Assembly: GCA_913048145.1 (NCBI GenBank)
Contig: CAJWVP010000116.1
Span: 1 to 8,352 of the forward strand
DNA length: 8,352 nucleotides
Source of the DNA: an uncultured Rhodospirillaceae bacterium
GTDB lineage: Bacteria > Pseudomonadota > Alphaproteobacteria > Rhodospirillales > Casp-alpha2
Direction: 5' to 3'
Position 1 is the stretch's first letter. Every line of letters begins with the position of its first letter. Below the pieces are notes generated by a model, which worked only from the letters and a program-made list of their open reading frames with translations, was not told the DNA's origin and did no database searches. The position numbers were made by a program, and so were the translations under genes. Positions 1-6,614 of this stretch are shown piece by piece.

Positions 1-256
1 CTGACTTCTCGGCCCGTTCCTTCGAATCCGAGCTTATGGCAATGACGTTCACGCCGTGCTTGGCAAAGTCACCTAAATTCCGCTGCAAGTCGCGCAGGTA
101 GTTTGCACAGATCGGGCAGTGCAGGCCGCGGAAGAACACCACCAGGGTGAAGTTCTGGGGTGACTGTTCAGACATTTTCCAGGTGCCCCTGCCGACGGTT
201 TCGACGTTCAGCTCAGGTGCTGGCTGGCGTGGGATAAGTGGGGTGATTTGAGACAT
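1..256 (-). CDS. Peroxiredoxin-like (AhpC/TSA, thioredoxin-fold) protein, 5' part only
   Basis: The gene runs off the left edge; 85 codons of its N-terminal part are visible, starting from an ATG at 256. The segment FFRGLHCPICANYL (about residues 41-54) has the Arg-Gly-x-His-Cys-Pro-x-Cys arrangement of the peroxiredoxin-like branch of the AhpC/TSA superfamily. It follows a hydrophobic beta strand (FTLVVFF) and precedes a second one (GVNVIAISSD), the order expected at the start of a thioredoxin fold. Cys47 and Cys50 are the candidate redox cysteines. Family members reduce peroxides or act as thiol oxidoreductases in the cytoplasm; no signal peptide is visible. It lies 99 nt downstream of the [2Fe-2S] gene on the same strand with no convincing terminator between them, so it may be the last gene of the operon. 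Only a weak purine-rich RBS precedes the ATG. The family call is fairly secure; the physiological role is not known. Confidence 0.8.
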   Translation of the reverse strand, partial: MSQITPLIPRQPAPELNVETVGRGTWKMSEQSPQNFTLVVFFRGLHCPICANYLRDLQRNLGDFAKHGVNVIAISSDSKERAEKS

Positions 257-355
257 GTGGTGAACTTTTCTAAATGGGTTGGTAATTAGATGTGGGTCGT
301 CCCGGGTGCGGCGTCAATCTCCTGCCGTTGGGCTCTCGCGATCCTACCTGTCGGT

Positions 356-721
356 TTACTCTTCGCTATTAGGTTCGCCAAGCAGTAGGGATAGTTTTTC
401 TCTCGGTGGGACAATGTCAGTCACCAGATCGCGCAAGAGACGCTTGTTGGTCAACGGGCCGACCAAGACGGGTGTCGTGCCAAGCCGCTTCGTGCAGGCA
501 TAGACAGTCTTTTCATCCACGCGGACCATGCATTCCTTACAGGTGTTGGCGTTGGTGCAACTGTAGCGGATCGCGAGGGATGAATCTTTGTTCGTGCGGA
601 TCCAAATGAGCGCGTCTAAGACGGACATGCCCTCGCGGTAGGGGACCTCGAAATCATCATAAGCGGGAGCCTCGCCGGGTCCGCCGCGTTGAATTTTAAG
701 GCGGGCCAATCGTTCGGTCAT
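356..721 (-). CDS. Short [2Fe-2S] ferredoxin-domain subunit, resembling the N-terminal domain of SdhB/FrdB
   Basis: This 121-residue protein matches only the plant-ferredoxin-like N-terminal domain of succinate dehydrogenase/fumarate reductase iron-sulfur subunits. It has an N-terminal beta hairpin, a VPYREGMSVLDALIWI segment (about 26-41) and the cysteine region YSCTNANTCKECMV (about 53-66) followed by YACTKRL. Cys55, Cys61, Cys64 and Cys76 would bind the cluster. Normal SdhB/FrdB proteins are about 230-250 residues and carry a second domain with [4Fe-4S] and [3Fe-4S] clusters; that domain is absent here. The first two cysteines are separated by five residues, whereas SdhB/FrdB normally have four. 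The start codon overlaps the stop of the flavoprotein gene (ATGA at 718-721), implying translational coupling and a two-subunit complex. Its likely role is to pass electrons between the flavoprotein and an unknown carrier. It could also be a stand-alone ferredoxin-like protein. Confidence 0.85.
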   Translation of the reverse strand: MTERLARLKIQRGGPGEAPAYDDFEVPYREGMSVLDALIWIRTNKDSSLAIRYSCTNANTCKECMVRVDEKTVYACTKRLGTTPVLVGPLTNKRLLRDLVTDIVPPREKLSLLLGEPNSEE

Positions 722-2439
722 TCGGCGGCCTCCAACGGTATCAGGTTAAAGGGTTTTGAGACCAGCGGCGCTTCCATTACACTGAGGCCTTCGCCGTCGA
801 GACGGGTAATTAAGTTATGCGTCTGATCCACGTCAGTCCTCGGAAAGTCACCGCGTTGATGGGCGCCGCGGCTTTCCGTGCGGGTCTGGGCGCTAGCGAT
901 AATCGCCTCCGCGGCGATAAGTGAATTTCTTAGGTCGAACCATTCCTGCATGGAAAGCGCGAACCGATGATCACTGGCGCCCGGATAATCACCGATGTCC
1001 CAGCGCATGTTCTGTACAAGCGCTCGCGCATTCGCTAACCCGTTCGCCGTACGCAAAAGACCCACGTCTTGCCACATGATTTTCTGCAACGTGACCAGCA
1101 TACTGGCCAAGCCGGGTCCCGATTGGCGCGTGGCGACATGGCGTCCGGCCATGATCTCGTCAATCGCTGAACGGGCCGCTTCGTTCGACCATGAGCCGAC
1201 CCGGTTGCCGATGGCCTCCGCGGCGAAGCGGCCCGCTCGCTCACCGAATACGAAGGCCTCGGACAAGGCGTTCCCCGACAAACGGTTGGCGCCATTCGCG
1301 CCGCCAACGGCTTCGCCGGCTGCGAACAGGCCCGGCACTCCTGTTTCCATGTGGCCGTCCACCCGCACGCCGCCCATGTGATAGTGTGCGATGGGGGAAA
1401 CTTCGATACCGCGCTTGGTCAGGTCAATGTCGTTCGCCGCCAGTCGGTCGATGACTGGTCCAAATGCCGCGCGCAAGTCGGCTTCCGGTATGTGTTCGAA
1501 ACTGAGATAGGCGCCGCCCGCCGGTGAACCGCGGCCCGCCGCCACTTCCTGCAAGATCGCGAAGGAAGCCACGTCGCGGGGGGCTGTGTATTTGTTGCTG
1601 GTTTCCGCATGACCGTAGTTTTGGACGAATTCATCGCCTTCGCTGTTCAGGAGCCGGCCTCCAAGCTTGTAGCGGAACGGGTCCCACATGATCGGGTCCA
1701 TGCCGACCAGGCGTGGCGCCAGATGGCCGATGGGGAAAAACTGGACGAACTCCATGTCGATGAGTTCAGCGCCCGCCCGTAATGCCAGGGCGTAGGCGTC
1801 GCCCCCCATGTTGACCGAGGCGCTATTCCGCTGATAGAGCCGGGTCAATCCGCCCGCCGCAAGGACCACGGCCTTGGCCTGAATGGTCACGGCGGCGCCC
1901 GTTTCCATGTTCAAGCCGACGGCGCCGGCTACCTGGCCGTCGTTCACGACGATACTGGTGATTGTGAGTTCACTGGCCCGTCGCAGATTGCCAGCCCGGC
2001 CAATCTGCGTACGTAGCGTTCGGGCAACGGCCGGACCCGTATTTAGAAAGTCCACATAAACGCAGCGCTCGCGGCCATGGCCGGGCGCCATTACCTGTTT
2101 CATGTGGCCGTCTTCGCGGGCCCAGCCAATTTTCCATTCGTCAAGTTCGCGGATCCTTAGGGGCGCCTCTTCACATAGGATGGCTGCTAATTCCTCGTTA
2201 CACAGGCCGCGGCCCGATTCTAAGGTGTCCTGCAGGTGATGAGTCCAGTGATCGGGTTCTTGCTCGCCGACGGCGGCGGCCACGGTCATCTGCGCCATGA
2301 TCGTCGCACCGCCCCGGCCGATTAGGCTTTTGTCCACGAGGACCGTGTCGGCACCGTTGCGCGCGGCTGACACGGCGGCATACATGCCTGCCGCGCCGGA
2401 CCCGACCACCAGAACGTCTGTCGTGACATCGACCGTCAT
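718..2439 (-). CDS. FAD-dependent fumarate reductase/succinate dehydrogenase-type flavoprotein subunit
   Basis: This 573-residue protein has the architecture of the SdhA/FrdA/NadB family. The FAD dinucleotide-binding motif GSGAAG is at 13-18, the family motif VLAAGG at 192-197, the catalytic-Arg segment APRDV (Arg288), HYHMGG (His352), an FAD-binding C-terminal part of the Rossmann fold at GLFAAGEAVGGANGANRLSG (about 370-389, Arg386) and the C-terminal ESRGAHQRGDFPRTD segment (about 522-536). Members move a hydride between an acid substrate and FAD. Two positions are unusual. The histidine that covalently binds FAD in SdhA (SHTVAAQ-type motif) is Ala45 in GGATIMAQ, so FAD is probably not covalent. 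The substrate-binding His of the QFHPTG motif is Phe235 in QFFPIG. No SdhC/SdhD-type anchor gene is nearby and there is no signal peptide, so it is probably cytoplasmic and soluble. A strong AAGGAG lies 10 nt before the ATG. Succinate or fumarate should not be assumed as the substrate. Confidence 0.9.
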   Translation of the reverse strand: MTVDVTTDVLVVGSGAAGMYAAVSAARNGADTVLVDKSLIGRGGATIMAQMTVAAAVGEQEPDHWTHHLQDTLESGRGLCNEELAAILCEEAPLRIRELDEWKIGWAREDGHMKQVMAPGHGRERCVYVDFLNTGPAVARTLRTQIGRAGNLRRASELTITSIVVNDGQVAGAVGLNMETGAAVTIQAKAVVLAAGGLTRLYQRNSASVNMGGDAYALALRAGAELIDMEFVQFFPIGHLAPRLVGMDPIMWDPFRYKLGGRLLNSEGDEFVQNYGHAETSNKYTAPRDVASFAILQEVAAGRGSPAGGAYLSFEHIPEADLRAAFGPVIDRLAANDIDLTKRGIEVSPIAHYHMGGVRVDGHMETGVPGLFAAGEAVGGANGANRLSGNALSEAFVFGERAGRFAAEAIGNRVGSWSNEAARSAIDEIMAGRHVATRQSGPGLASMLVTLQKIMWQDVGLLRTANGLANARALVQNMRWDIGDYPGASDHRFALSMQEWFDLRNSLIAAEAIIASAQTRTESRGAHQRGDFPRTDVDQTHNLITRLDGEGLSVMEAPLVSKPFNLIPLEAAE

Positions 2440-2449
2440 GGGCCATGTG

Positions 2450-2455
2450 CTCCTT
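2450..2455 (-). promoter_or_regulatory. Ribosome binding site of the flavoprotein gene
   Basis: AAGGAG on the minus strand lies 10 nt upstream of the ATG at 2439. Another ATG at 2446 is only 3 nt away and out of frame with the flavoprotein, so the site supports the start at 2439. An RBS this strong after a 188-nt leader fits independent translation of the flavoprotein rather than coupling to the MDR gene. Confidence 0.6.
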
Positions 2456-2627
2456 GTCCCTCTTGCGATTGCTCGTCACCGAGCGGCACCGAAGTGCGAA
2501 TTTGACCCGATGGCCCGGCATCCGGCAATAGCCAAAGATCGGCAGCGCTCATCGACATCAGATTTTTCTGGCATGGCACTGGAACCGTACCACCCTGAGA
2601 TTGAGAGAGGTGTGGGAGTGCGGGTGA
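2456..2627 (-). other. Leader between the MarR remnant and the flavoprotein gene, no gene seen
   Basis: No credible coding sequence is visible on either strand. The open frames across this stretch have no family-like segments and, on the plus strand, are continuous with the antisense of the flavoprotein gene. I see no convincing -35/-10 pair or hairpin terminator, but the length leaves room for an internal promoter driving the flavoprotein and [2Fe-2S] genes. Confidence 0.35.
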
Positions 2628-3060
2628 TCAGGTCCCTGCGAGTTCGACCATTTCGGCGGCATAGCCGCGCAAGGTCGTAAACAGTTCCGTGCGCTGCTCA
2701 TAGCTAAGCGCGGTTAGTATGCCATGGTACACGGTTTAGCTCCGTCCCGCCGCGCAGCCGAAATCGCGCGGGAGTCAGGGTCTGCCACATCTTGGGCCTG
2801 GAGAATGATCCGTGACACGAATGCGGTGATCTCTGTCTTTTCTGGTTGGGTGCGGAGGAAGTCCACGATGGTATTTTCACGACATTCGTGGTTCTTGAAC
2901 CAGCGCATAGAGATGCTAGAACGACTTTCCGTATAACCTCGAATGATGTCGATCTGTGCGGCCGTGAGGGGTTTGATGAACCGGGAAATCCTGTCTATCT
3001 TGCGTTTGAGAAGTAGGCAGTTTAGCGAATTGTGATCGTGCGAAAAAGAAGCGGGCGCGA
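2628..3060 (-). pseudogene. Decayed MarR-family-like transcriptional regulator
   Basis: Reading leftward from the end of the MDR gene, one open frame without a start codon gives HNSLNCLLLKRKIDRISRFIKP, LTAAQIDIIRGY, NTIVDFLRTQPEK, FVSRI and DPDSRAIS in that order, then stops at 2714-2716. Shifting frame around 2716-2736 recovers a C-terminal tail (YHGILTALSYEQRTELFTTLRGY, then AAEMVELAGT) ending at TGA 2628-2630. The order resembles a MarR protein: an N-terminal helix, the LTxAQ helix before the winged HTH, a recognition-helix segment (TIVDFLR), a wing with DxxSRAI, and a C-terminal helix containing a LSxEQRxxL-type motif. The ATG is missing and the HTH core (about 2860-2920) does not match well, so the gene is most likely dead. 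It has the same orientation as the operon and sits between two of its units. The MarR assignment is by eye and moderate in strength; an unrelated decayed gene is possible. Confidence 0.45.
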
Positions 3061-3075
3061 GAACTAATCCTGTGC

Positions 3076-4095
3076 TCAGAATTCACAGACGACTTTGCCA
3101 AAATGCTTGTTGTCCGGCAACGCAGCAAGCGCTTGGCCCACGTCCTCAAAGGCGAAGGTCGCGGTGTTATCAATGACCGGGTTGATGGGGTTGATCTCCA
3201 GCGCTCGAACCATGTTCTCGAACATCTCACGGCTGCCAACGGTGACGCCCTGCAAGCGGATGTTCTGCGTGACGACGCGCCCCAGATTAACTTCGCCGGC
3301 GACGCCCGCTAGGACGCCAATGAGGCTCAAGGTTCCCGACGGGCGGACTGCTTTTATGGAGCGGTCGATCGTTCCCGTGCCGCCGATCTCGACTATTTGG
3401 TCGACGCCGCGCCCGTTCGTGATCTCGATGGCGGTGCGGTGCCAATCAGGGTTGTGGCGGTAATTGATCAGGTGGTCGGCGCCAAGTTCTCTCGCACGGG
3501 CGAGTTTCTCGTCGCTGGACGACGTTAGGATCACCTCCGCGCCCACCATCTTTGCGAACTGGAGCGCGAACAAGGACACGCCGCCTGTACCCTGCAAAAG
3601 GATCACGTTCCCGGCCTTCGCCTGGCCCTGTTCGACCACGGCGTTCCAGGACGTCAGCGCGGCTACGGTCAAAGTCGCCGCCTGCTTTGGCGTCATGTAA
3701 GACGGAGCGCGAACGACGGCGCTTTCTGGGATTTGCATCTTTTCGCACTGAGTGCCGTCGATAGGGCCGCCGTGGGAGCCGCCGGCATGCGCCGCGTCCG
3801 AGGTCCCTGTCAACCAGTTCCGGTTGTAGATCGGACAGACCATTTCGCCGATCTGGAACTTGGTGGCGCCTTCGCCCACGGCGGAAACATATCCAGCGCC
3901 GTCTGCCAGCGGGATCAGCGGCAACTCACCAGAATGACGGCCGTAGCCGCGCTGTGTCAGGATTAGGTCGCGAGGGTTTATGGCGGTGGCCTTCATGTCG
4001 ATGATGATCTCGCCCGGGCTCGGCTCCGGGTCAGGACGTTTGGCTAGTTTGATATGCTCGGGGCCCCATTCGTCCTGAATTTGCATCACTTTCAT
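3076..4095 (-). CDS. MDR-superfamily NAD(P)H-dependent oxidoreductase (quinone oxidoreductase-like)
   Basis: This 339-residue, full-length medium-chain dehydrogenase/reductase has an N-terminal GroES-like domain (about 1-125) containing ATAINPRDLILTQRGYG, and a Rossmann domain with LLQGTGGVSLFALQFAKMVGAEVI (about 166-189; glycine motif GTGGVS at 169-174). It ends with the usual GKVV segment. Family enzymes transfer hydride between NAD(P)H and alcohols, quinones or enoyl groups. The position of the catalytic zinc Cys of classical alcohol dehydrogenases is occupied by the NPRD segment and the four structural-zinc cysteines are absent, so this is probably a zinc-free enzyme close to the quinone oxidoreductases. 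The start ATG overlaps the stop of the CoA-transferase gene (ATGA, 4092-4095). In this operon it may reduce or oxidise an enoyl, keto or hydroxy intermediate. The residues alone do not identify the substrate. Confidence 0.9.
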   Translation of the reverse strand: MKVMQIQDEWGPEHIKLAKRPDPEPSPGEIIIDMKATAINPRDLILTQRGYGRHSGELPLIPLADGAGYVSAVGEGATKFQIGEMVCPIYNRNWLTGTSDAAHAGGSHGGPIDGTQCEKMQIPESAVVRAPSYMTPKQAATLTVAALTSWNAVVEQGQAKAGNVILLQGTGGVSLFALQFAKMVGAEVILTSSSDEKLARARELGADHLINYRHNPDWHRTAIEITNGRGVDQIVEIGGTGTIDRSIKAVRPSGTLSLIGVLAGVAGEVNLGRVVTQNIRLQGVTVGSREMFENMVRALEINPINPVIDNTATFAFEDVGQALAALPDNKHFGKVVCEF

Positions 4096-5285
4096 GATTT
4101 TTGTTCCATCATCGTGTTGATCGCATCGTCATCATATCCTACTTCGGCTAGTATCTCACGGGTATGCTCACCGAGGCGCGGTGCCGGCTGACGTACGGGG
4201 AGTGACTGCCCGTTCAGCCGATAAGGCGTGTCCGGGGCGATCAACTCACCCTCGCTTGGGTGATTGTGCTCGCGGAAGAACCCGATGGCCTGGAGGTGCG
4301 GGTCCGTGAACAGGTCATCCAGGCGGTTCGCAGGCCCAGCGGGAATTTCCGCCTCTGCCAGGAGCGCGAGCCATTCTGCCGAGCCTCTCGTCTTCAGGCA
4401 ATCGGCGGCGGTCCCGTAGAGGGCGTCGATATTCTTGGATCGAGCCTGCATAGTGACGAAACGCGGATCGTCGGCCAGCTCTGGCCGCCCGGCCATGGCC
4501 CAGAACTTTCGCCACTGTGGGTCTGTGTAGGGCAGCATGCAGAGGTGGCCGTCGCGGGTCGCGTGCGGGCGGCGGTGTTCAGAGACCACTCGAGCGTAGC
4601 CCGCGTCTCCCTCCGCCGGTACGAACATTCGGCCATACAAATGTTCGACGAGGTTGTAGGCGACGATCCCCTCAAACATGCCGATCTCGAGATAGACGCC
4701 TTCCTGCGTGCGTAAGTTCTGGATGATAGCAGCCAGGACGCCGTTTGCGGTGATCAGTCCCGTATTCTTGTCCGCGAAGGAGGACGGCACCATGGCTGGT
4801 TTGCCGTCACGGAGCGTGAAGGTGTCGGTGATCGCAGCCTCGCCCTGGATCACGTCGTCGTAGGCGGGCCGCCCACCGTAGGGTCCATGTTCGTGGTAGC
4901 CGTGCAACGCTGCGTAGACGATGTCTGGACGGCGTTGCATGACGGAGGCCGCATCGAAACCGAGCGCTGCCATCTTCTGTGGGCGGATGGCGTGCAGGAA
5001 AACCTGCGCGGTGTCCAGAAGCATCCAAAGCGCATCTTTCCCGGCCGCTGTCTTCAGATCTAGAACGGCGCTACGTTTATTACGGTTGCAGCCCATGAAC
5101 GTGGCGGCCATGCCCTGGTGGCGCTGTGGACCGGCGTTGCGAATCGCATCGCCACCGGGCGCCTCGATCTTGATAACGTCGGCCCCAAAGTCCCCAAGGA
5201 TCTGGCTGCCATAAGGACCTGCCAGCGTCGTCGTCATGTCGATGACGCGAATGCCGCCGAGAGGAAGAGTCGGAGATGAAGCCAT
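4092..5285 (-). CDS. CaiB/BaiF family (family III) CoA-transferase
   Basis: The 397-residue length is typical of family III CoA-transferases. These move CoA from a donor such as succinyl-CoA to a carboxylic acid through an aspartyl mixed anhydride. The N-terminal segment GGIRVIDMTTTLAGPYGSQI with LGDFGADVIKIEAPGGDAIR (about 10-49) is diagnostic. It is followed by NRNKRSAVLDLK (67-78), the GYHEHGPYGGRPAYDDVIQG segment (129-148) and SFADKNTGL (169-177), in which Asp172 aligns with the catalytic Asp of formyl-CoA transferase. The C-terminal part has the family's GPANRLDDLFTDPHL segment. A GGAG lies just before the ATG, inside the end of the acyl-CoA dehydrogenase gene, and the two genes are only 4 nt apart. 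The natural inference is that it activates the acid that the dehydrogenase then oxidises. Donor and acceptor are unknown. Confidence 0.93.
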   Translation of the reverse strand: MASSPTLPLGGIRVIDMTTTLAGPYGSQILGDFGADVIKIEAPGGDAIRNAGPQRHQGMAATFMGCNRNKRSAVLDLKTAAGKDALWMLLDTAQVFLHAIRPQKMAALGFDAASVMQRRPDIVYAALHGYHEHGPYGGRPAYDDVIQGEAAITDTFTLRDGKPAMVPSSFADKNTGLITANGVLAAIIQNLRTQEGVYLEIGMFEGIVAYNLVEHLYGRMFVPAEGDAGYARVVSEHRRPHATRDGHLCMLPYTDPQWRKFWAMAGRPELADDPRFVTMQARSKNIDALYGTAADCLKTRGSAEWLALLAEAEIPAGPANRLDDLFTDPHLQAIGFFREHNHPSEGELIAPDTPYRLNGQSLPVRQPAPRLGEHTREILAEVGYDDDAINTMMEQKS

Positions 5286-5289
5286 CGAT

Positions 5290-6453
5290 TTAGCTCCGCT
5301 GTGAGAAGCGGCGGCCGATCAAAGCCGCGGCAATGTTGGTCTTTTGGATGTCGATGGCGCCGCCGGCAATCCCCCAGGCCCAACCGTCGCGCATCTTTTG
5401 TTCGATGGGGTATTCCTTGGAATAGCCATAGCCGCCCATGAGCTGCATGCACTTGCCCGTGACCTCACGCACTATCTCGTTGGCAAAGCATTTGGCGATG
5501 GAACTCTCACCCACCGAAGGCAAACCTGATTCGGCATTGATCACGGCCCGGTAAAGCATAAGACGCGAGGCATCCAGTTTCATTTTCATTTCCGCCAAAT
5601 GCAATTGCACCGCCTGGAAATCGACGATGGGTTTGCCGAACTGCTCGCGCTCCTGGACGTAGCTAAGAACGTAATCGAAGGCCGATTGGGCGATGGCGAG
5701 GCTCATGGTGGTGTTGCCGCAACGCTCCAAATCGAAGGCTTCCATGAGTTTTCTGAAGCCCCCGGCGGGAACGATCATGTTCTCGATGGGCAACTCCACG
5801 TTGTCGAAGTACATATCCGCGTGGTGGATGCCGCGAAAGCCCATGTTTTGTTCGCGCTTGCCAAAACTGAAGCCATTGGCGCCTTTTTCCACAAATACCG
5901 CGCCAATACCCTTTGCCCCCGATTCGTCGGAGAAGCGGCAATAAACGACATAACCGTCGGAATGTCCGGCGCCCGAACACCAACGTTTCTGGCCGTTGAT
6001 GACAATTTTATCGCCCTTCACTTCGGCCTTTGTGGTGAGATCGGTCAATGCGGTGCCGGCATTCGGTTCGGACATGGCAACTGCGACGATCATGTCGCCT
6101 GAACAAACCTTCGGAACGATGCGTCGACGCAACTCATCAGGCGCAAAATGGGCGACGGCAAGAATTGGGCCGAAACAGCTTTCGAAGATCGGAAAGGCCA
6201 CGGCGGCGGAGATACGGCCGACTTCTTCTAGAACCAGAACGGCGTCCATGTGGGACATACCGACGCCGCCCAGATCTTCGGGAATGTTGACCCCCAAAAG
6301 GCCCATATTGGCGAATTTCTTGAGGATGTCCAATGGTGGCGGTTCATCTTTTTCCTCACATTCGCGAGCCACGTCGATGAGTTCGCCTTCCGCGAACCGG
6401 CGCACGGTGTCCTGCAAGGTGCGCTGTTCTTCGGTGAGGGAAAAGTCCATCAT
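5290..6453 (-). CDS. Acyl-CoA dehydrogenase
   Basis: This 387-residue flavoenzyme introduces an alpha,beta double bond into an acyl-CoA and passes electrons to ETF. Domains are in the normal order: an N-terminal helical domain (DFSLTEEQRTLQDTVRRF), a middle beta domain with the AMSEPNAGTALTDL motif (about 126-139) and GQKRWCSGA (154-162), and a C-terminal helical domain with QEREQFGKPIVDFQAVQ (267-283) and QLMGGYGYSKEYPIEQKMRD (337-356). The usual C-terminal catalytic Glu of MCAD-type enzymes is Gly in GIAGGAIDIQK (361-371). The base may instead be Glu243 in FDLERC, at the position used by isovaleryl-CoA and long-chain acyl-CoA dehydrogenases. Two ATGs occur in tandem (6453 and 6450); the AAGGA at 6463-6459 is 5 nt from the first and 8 nt from the second, so the second may be used. 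It is the first gene of the leftward operon, divergent from the IclR regulator. Confidence 0.95.
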   Translation of the reverse strand: MMDFSLTEEQRTLQDTVRRFAEGELIDVARECEEKDEPPPLDILKKFANMGLLGVNIPEDLGGVGMSHMDAVLVLEEVGRISAAVAFPIFESCFGPILAVAHFAPDELRRRIVPKVCSGDMIVAVAMSEPNAGTALTDLTTKAEVKGDKIVINGQKRWCSGAGHSDGYVVYCRFSDESGAKGIGAVFVEKGANGFSFGKREQNMGFRGIHHADMYFDNVELPIENMIVPAGGFRKLMEAFDLERCGNTTMSLAIAQSAFDYVLSYVQEREQFGKPIVDFQAVQLHLAEMKMKLDASRLMLYRAVINAESGLPSVGESSIAKCFANEIVREVTGKCMQLMGGYGYSKEYPIEQKMRDGWAWGIAGGAIDIQKTNIAAALIGRRFSQRS

Positions 6454-6458
6454 ATCAA

Positions 6459-6463
6459 TCCTT
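6459..6463 (-). promoter_or_regulatory. Ribosome binding site of the acyl-CoA dehydrogenase gene
   Basis: AAGGA on the minus strand lies 5 nt from the ATG at 6453 and 8 nt from the tandem ATG at 6450. The spacing slightly favours the second ATG, which would give a protein beginning MDFSLTEEQ. Confidence 0.55.
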
Positions 6464-6513
6464 TAAGAGATATTTTATGGTGTCGGATGCCGTTAGGCTA
6501 GGCCGTTGGCAAA

Positions 6514-6566
6514 GGGCATTGCAATATGCCCCCTACTGGGGGTATTTTAAATGAAACAATATTTCA
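6514..6566. promoter_or_regulatory. Divergent control region with three inverted repeats, candidate IclR operator
   Basis: The gap between the acyl-CoA dehydrogenase and regulator starts contains three inverted repeats: GGGCAT-N6-ATGCCC at 6514-6531; an overlapping ATGCCCCC-TACT-GGGGGTAT at 6526-6545 (one G-T pair); and TGAAA-N5-TTTCA at 6552-6566. The last is 15 bp long and resembles the TGGAAAT-N-ATTTCCA type of site bound by E. coli IclR, with mismatches. A weak rightward promoter for the regulator may be TTGCAA (6519-6524), an 18-nt spacer and TATTTT (6543-6548). Its start point would fall in the 6552-6566 repeat, which would suit autoregulation. No good leftward promoter could be fixed by eye. 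Confidence 0.4.
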
Positions 6567-6614
6567 GATGCTGAAGTGGCTTGCTTTGCGGAGCCGACGA
6601 CGAACACGAGTACC

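Noticed and set aside
995..1381. Plus-strand open frame of 128 codons
   Set aside because: It lies antisense to the flavoprotein gene, has no family-like motifs, and its residue mix is what reversed coding sequence of this GC content gives.
2297..2680. Plus-strand open frame of 127 codons reaching into the leader of the flavoprotein gene
   Set aside because: Its first half is antisense to the flavoprotein, its second half shows no protein family resemblance, and it has no RBS.
5599..6102. Plus-strand open frame of 167 codons
   Set aside because: It is antisense to the acyl-CoA dehydrogenase, whose protein is continuous and full of family motifs across the same bases. No independent support.
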